A stretch of 8,629 nucleotides of DNA from a bacterium UBA3734 (GTDB taxonomy: Bacteria > Bacteroidota > Bacteroidia > Bacteroidales > Bacteroidaceae): assembly GCA_002372575.1 (NCBI GenBank), contig DFHC01000028.1, positions 1,111 to 9,739 on the forward strand, written 5' to 3'. The notes beneath the pieces are model-generated. The model did no database searches and had not been told where the DNA came from. It was given only the letters and a program-made list of their open reading frames with translations. A program made the position numbers and the translations under genes. Positions 7,024-8,629 of this stretch are shown in pieces. Numbering within the stretch: position 1 is the first letter of the stretch; each line of letters begins with the position of its first letter.

Positions 7024-7038
7024 AAAAACGGGGTTTTT
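7024..7038. promoter_or_regulatory. AT-rich palindrome upstream of the feoB promoter
   Basis: AAAAAC at 7024-7029 is the reverse complement of GTTTTT at 7033-7038, with GGG between. It overlaps the place where a -33 element for feoB would sit. It could be a protein-binding site or a chance palindrome in an AT-rich gap; no known operator is recognised. Confidence 0.25.
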
Positions 7039-7146
7039 ATGCCCTTTTCGGAGACGTAAAATTCGAAAAATACCTAAAAATGGGGATGTTTCGCATGAGG
7101 TAAAAAGGTGATAGATGCTAAAAATTGCAAAGAAATTGGGCGTTAT

Positions 7147-7177
7147 TTTGTCCGTGTGAATTAAATCGTTATATTTG
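7147..7177 (+). promoter_or_regulatory. Probable Bacteroidota promoter for rsmI and the downstream lipoprotein gene
   Basis: TTTG at 7147-7150 (-33) and TATATTTG at 7170-7177 (-7) are separated by 19 bases, a full match in sequence and spacing to the Bacteroidota housekeeping promoter. Transcription would start near 7181-7184, leaving a leader of about 20 bases before the rsmI ATG at 7204. This is the strongest promoter match in the window. Confidence 0.75.
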
Positions 7178-7203
7178 CAGCCGATATCAAAGCGAAAAGT
7201 CGA

Positions 7204-7899
7204 ATGTTATACATCGTACCGACCCCTGTGGGCAATCTGGAAGACATGACTCTGCGCGCCATTCGGGTGCTCAAGGAGGCCGATGTGGTGTTGGCGGAGG
7301 ACACGCGCACGTCGGGCATCCTGCTGAAGCATTTCGACATTCAGAATCGCCTGCTCTCGCACCATAAATTCAACGAGCACGGCACTTCGGCAACCGTCGT
7401 GGAGCGGCTGAAAGCGGGCGAAAACGTGGCGCTCATCAGCGATGCAGGCACGCCAGGCATCAGCGACCCGGGCTTTTACCTCGTGCGCGAGGCCGTCGCC
7501 GCGGGAATCGAGGTGCAGACGCTCCCTGGAGCCACGGCTTGCATTCCGGCGCTGGTATCTTCAGGACTCCCCTGCGACCGTTTCTGTTTCGAGGGATTCC
7601 TGCCGCAGAAAAAAGGACGCCAGAGCCATCTGGAGGCCCTGCGCGAAGAGCCGCGCACGATGGTGTTCTACGAATCGCCCTACCGCCTCGTGAAGCTGCT
7701 GCAACAGCTGGCCGACGTGATGGGCGCCGAACGACAGGCCTGCGTATGCCGCGAAATCTCGAAAATCCACGAGGAAAGCCGTCGCGGAACGCTCGCCGAA
7801 CTCATCGACCACTTCACCCAAACCCCGCCGAAAGGCGAAATCGTGGTGGTGGTGGCTGGAAAAACGAAAGACAAAACCATTAAAACGAAGAAAATATGA
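7204..7899 (+). CDS. rsmI: 16S rRNA 2'-O-ribose C1402 methyltransferase
   Basis: A 231-residue SAM-dependent methyltransferase of the RsmI/YraL family (tetrapyrrole-methylase fold). It adds the 2'-O-methyl group to C1402 in the decoding centre of 16S rRNA. The N-terminus LYIVPTPVGNLEDMTLRA (2-19), the AEDTRTSG motif (31-38), ISDAGTPGISDPG (78-90), the LPGATA segment (107-112) and VFYESPYRL (154-162) are all family hallmarks for SAM and substrate binding. Proteobacterial RsmI has a longer C-terminal extension; this one stops after GEIVVVVAG plus a lysine-rich tail, as in Bacteroidota homologues. The ATG at 7204 sits about 20 bases after a strong promoter. The stop overlaps the next start as ATGA, so the lipoprotein is probably co-translated. 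No defect seen. Confidence 0.97.
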   Translation: MLYIVPTPVGNLEDMTLRAIRVLKEADVVLAEDTRTSGILLKHFDIQNRLLSHHKFNEHGTSATVVERLKAGENVALISDAGTPGISDPGFYLVREAVAAGIEVQTLPGATACIPALVSSGLPCDRFCFEGFLPQKKGRQSHLEALREEPRTMVFYESPYRLVKLLQQLADVMGAERQACVCREISKIHEESRRGTLAELIDHFTQTPPKGEIVVVVAGKTKDKTIKTKKI

Positions 7900-8629
7900 A
7901 AAAAATCCTTTTCGTGGCCACGGCGCTGACAATGCTCCTCGCCACAAGTTGTACGAATGACCGTCGCCCCGTGCAGCAGGAAGACACTGCCGTGCGCGAC
8001 TCGTTGCAAAACATCATCGACCAGAAGGACAACGAGGTCAACGATATGATGACCACGCTGAACCAAATTCAGGAGGGCTTCCGCGAGATAGCCCTGGCCG
8101 AGAACCGCGTGAGTGTAGCCAAAGACGGCGAGCGCACCGACAAGGCGCAGCAGATTCGCGAGAACATCCAAATCATTTCTTCCACCATGAAGAGCAATCG
8201 CGAACTCATCTCGAAACTGCAGCAGCAGCTCCGCGAGAGCAGCATGAAGAGCGATGCACTGAAAGCCACCATCGAAAGCATGGTGCAACAGCTTGAAGAC
8301 AAAGACAAGCAGCTGCAACAGCTCCGCATGGAACTCGACTCGAAAGACATCCACATCGCCGAGCTCGACGAAACCATCAACAACCTGAACTCCAGCGTCG
8401 AAGACCTGACCGCCGAGAGCAAGGAGAAAACCAACACCATCAATGCGCAAGACAAGCAGCTGAACACCGCGTGGTTCGTCTTCGGCACGAAGAAGGAGCT
8501 CAAGGAACAACACATCCTCGACAGCGGCGACCGCGTCTTGCAGTCGAACTTCAACAACAGCTACTTCACGAAAATCGACATCCGCGTCGATAAGGAAATC
8601 AAGCTCTATTCGAAGTCGGCCCGCCTGCT
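7896..8629 (+). CDS. Coiled-coil lipoprotein, Cbp1-like (3' end outside window)
   Basis: The first 244 residues of an envelope lipoprotein that continues past the right edge. The signal peptide (MKKILFVATALTMLLATSC) ends in an A-T-S-C lipobox, so C19 is the lipid anchor. Residues about 33-190 are charged, rich in Gln, Glu, Lys and Leu, and show heptad-like spacing (for example KQLQQLRMELDSKDIHIAELDE), predicting a long coiled coil. A conserved-looking globular part begins at NTAWFVFGTKKELKE. The overall pattern matches what I recall of Bacteroidales proteins annotated as Cbp1-family collagen-binding glycoprotein; this is recall, and collagen binding is not shown by the sequence. Two triplets near the mature N-terminus, D30-T-A and D35-S-L, fit the Bacteroidota O-glycosylation rule D-(S/T)-(A/I/L/V/M/T). 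No acidic export signal follows the cysteine, so surface exposure is uncertain. The ATG overlaps the rsmI stop by 4 bp, so it is expressed from the rsmI promoter. Confidence 0.85.
   Translation, partial: MKKILFVATALTMLLATSCTNDRRPVQQEDTAVRDSLQNIIDQKDNEVNDMMTTLNQIQEGFREIALAENRVSVAKDGERTDKAQQIRENIQIISSTMKSNRELISKLQQQLRESSMKSDALKATIESMVQQLEDKDKQLQQLRMELDSKDIHIAELDETINNLNSSVEDLTAESKEKTNTINAQDKQLNTAWFVFGTKKELKEQHILDSGDRVLQSNFNNSYFTKIDIRVDKEIKLYSKSARL

Noticed and set aside
6974..7203. Small RNA or riboswitch in the feoB-rsmI gap
   Set aside because: Apart from the two promoters, the short repeats and one AT-rich palindrome, I see no stable structure or known riboswitch pattern, and no small open frame worth calling.
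7680..8513. Minus-strand open frame opposite rsmI and the lipoprotein gene
   Set aside because: It is rich in Leu, Val and Phe runs that mirror the coiled-coil codons on the plus strand, and it spans two well-supported genes.

Overview
The window looks like chromosomal housekeeping DNA from a member of the Bacteroidota, most likely order Bacteroidales and Prevotella-like. Four things point there. The promoters match the Bacteroidota form (TAnnTTTG near -7, one with a TTTG at -33). No start codon depends on a clear Shine-Dalgarno sequence. FeoA and FeoB are fused in one polypeptide. The gene set includes gldH and a Bacteroidota-type ricT. The genus call is inference; no rRNA is present. Coding DNA is GC-leaning and the intergenic gaps are short and AT-rich.

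Layout, left to right. The 3' part of rpoC (RNA polymerase beta') runs from the left edge to 1653 and is followed by a terminator-like hairpin. A holB-like gene (DNA polymerase III delta') then starts from its own probable promoter. After a GC-rich hairpin and a short 8-bp tandem repeat comes ricT (PSP1-domain protein), which overlaps gldH (lipoprotein) by 4 bp. These genes all read rightward. On the opposite strand lies feoB with a fused N-terminal FeoA domain; its stop codon overlaps that of gldH. A 230-bp divergent intergenic region holds probable promoters for feoB (leftward) and rsmI (rightward). rsmI (16S rRNA C1402 ribose methyltransferase) overlaps by 4 bp a coiled-coil lipoprotein gene that runs off the right edge.

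The genes do not form one pathway. They cover transcription (RpoC), replication (HolB), an Fe-S or RNA-processing cofactor (RicT), envelope lipoproteins (GldH and the coiled-coil protein), ferrous iron uptake (FeoAB) and rRNA modification (RsmI). I see no phage, IS element, CRISPR array, tRNA or defence system, and no clearly new system. The points most worth a second look are the leader-region tandem repeats placed directly before the ricT and feoB start codons, the loss of the zinc-module cysteines in HolB, the N-terminal cysteine cluster of RicT, and the rsmI-coupled lipoprotein with two candidate O-glycosylation sites.
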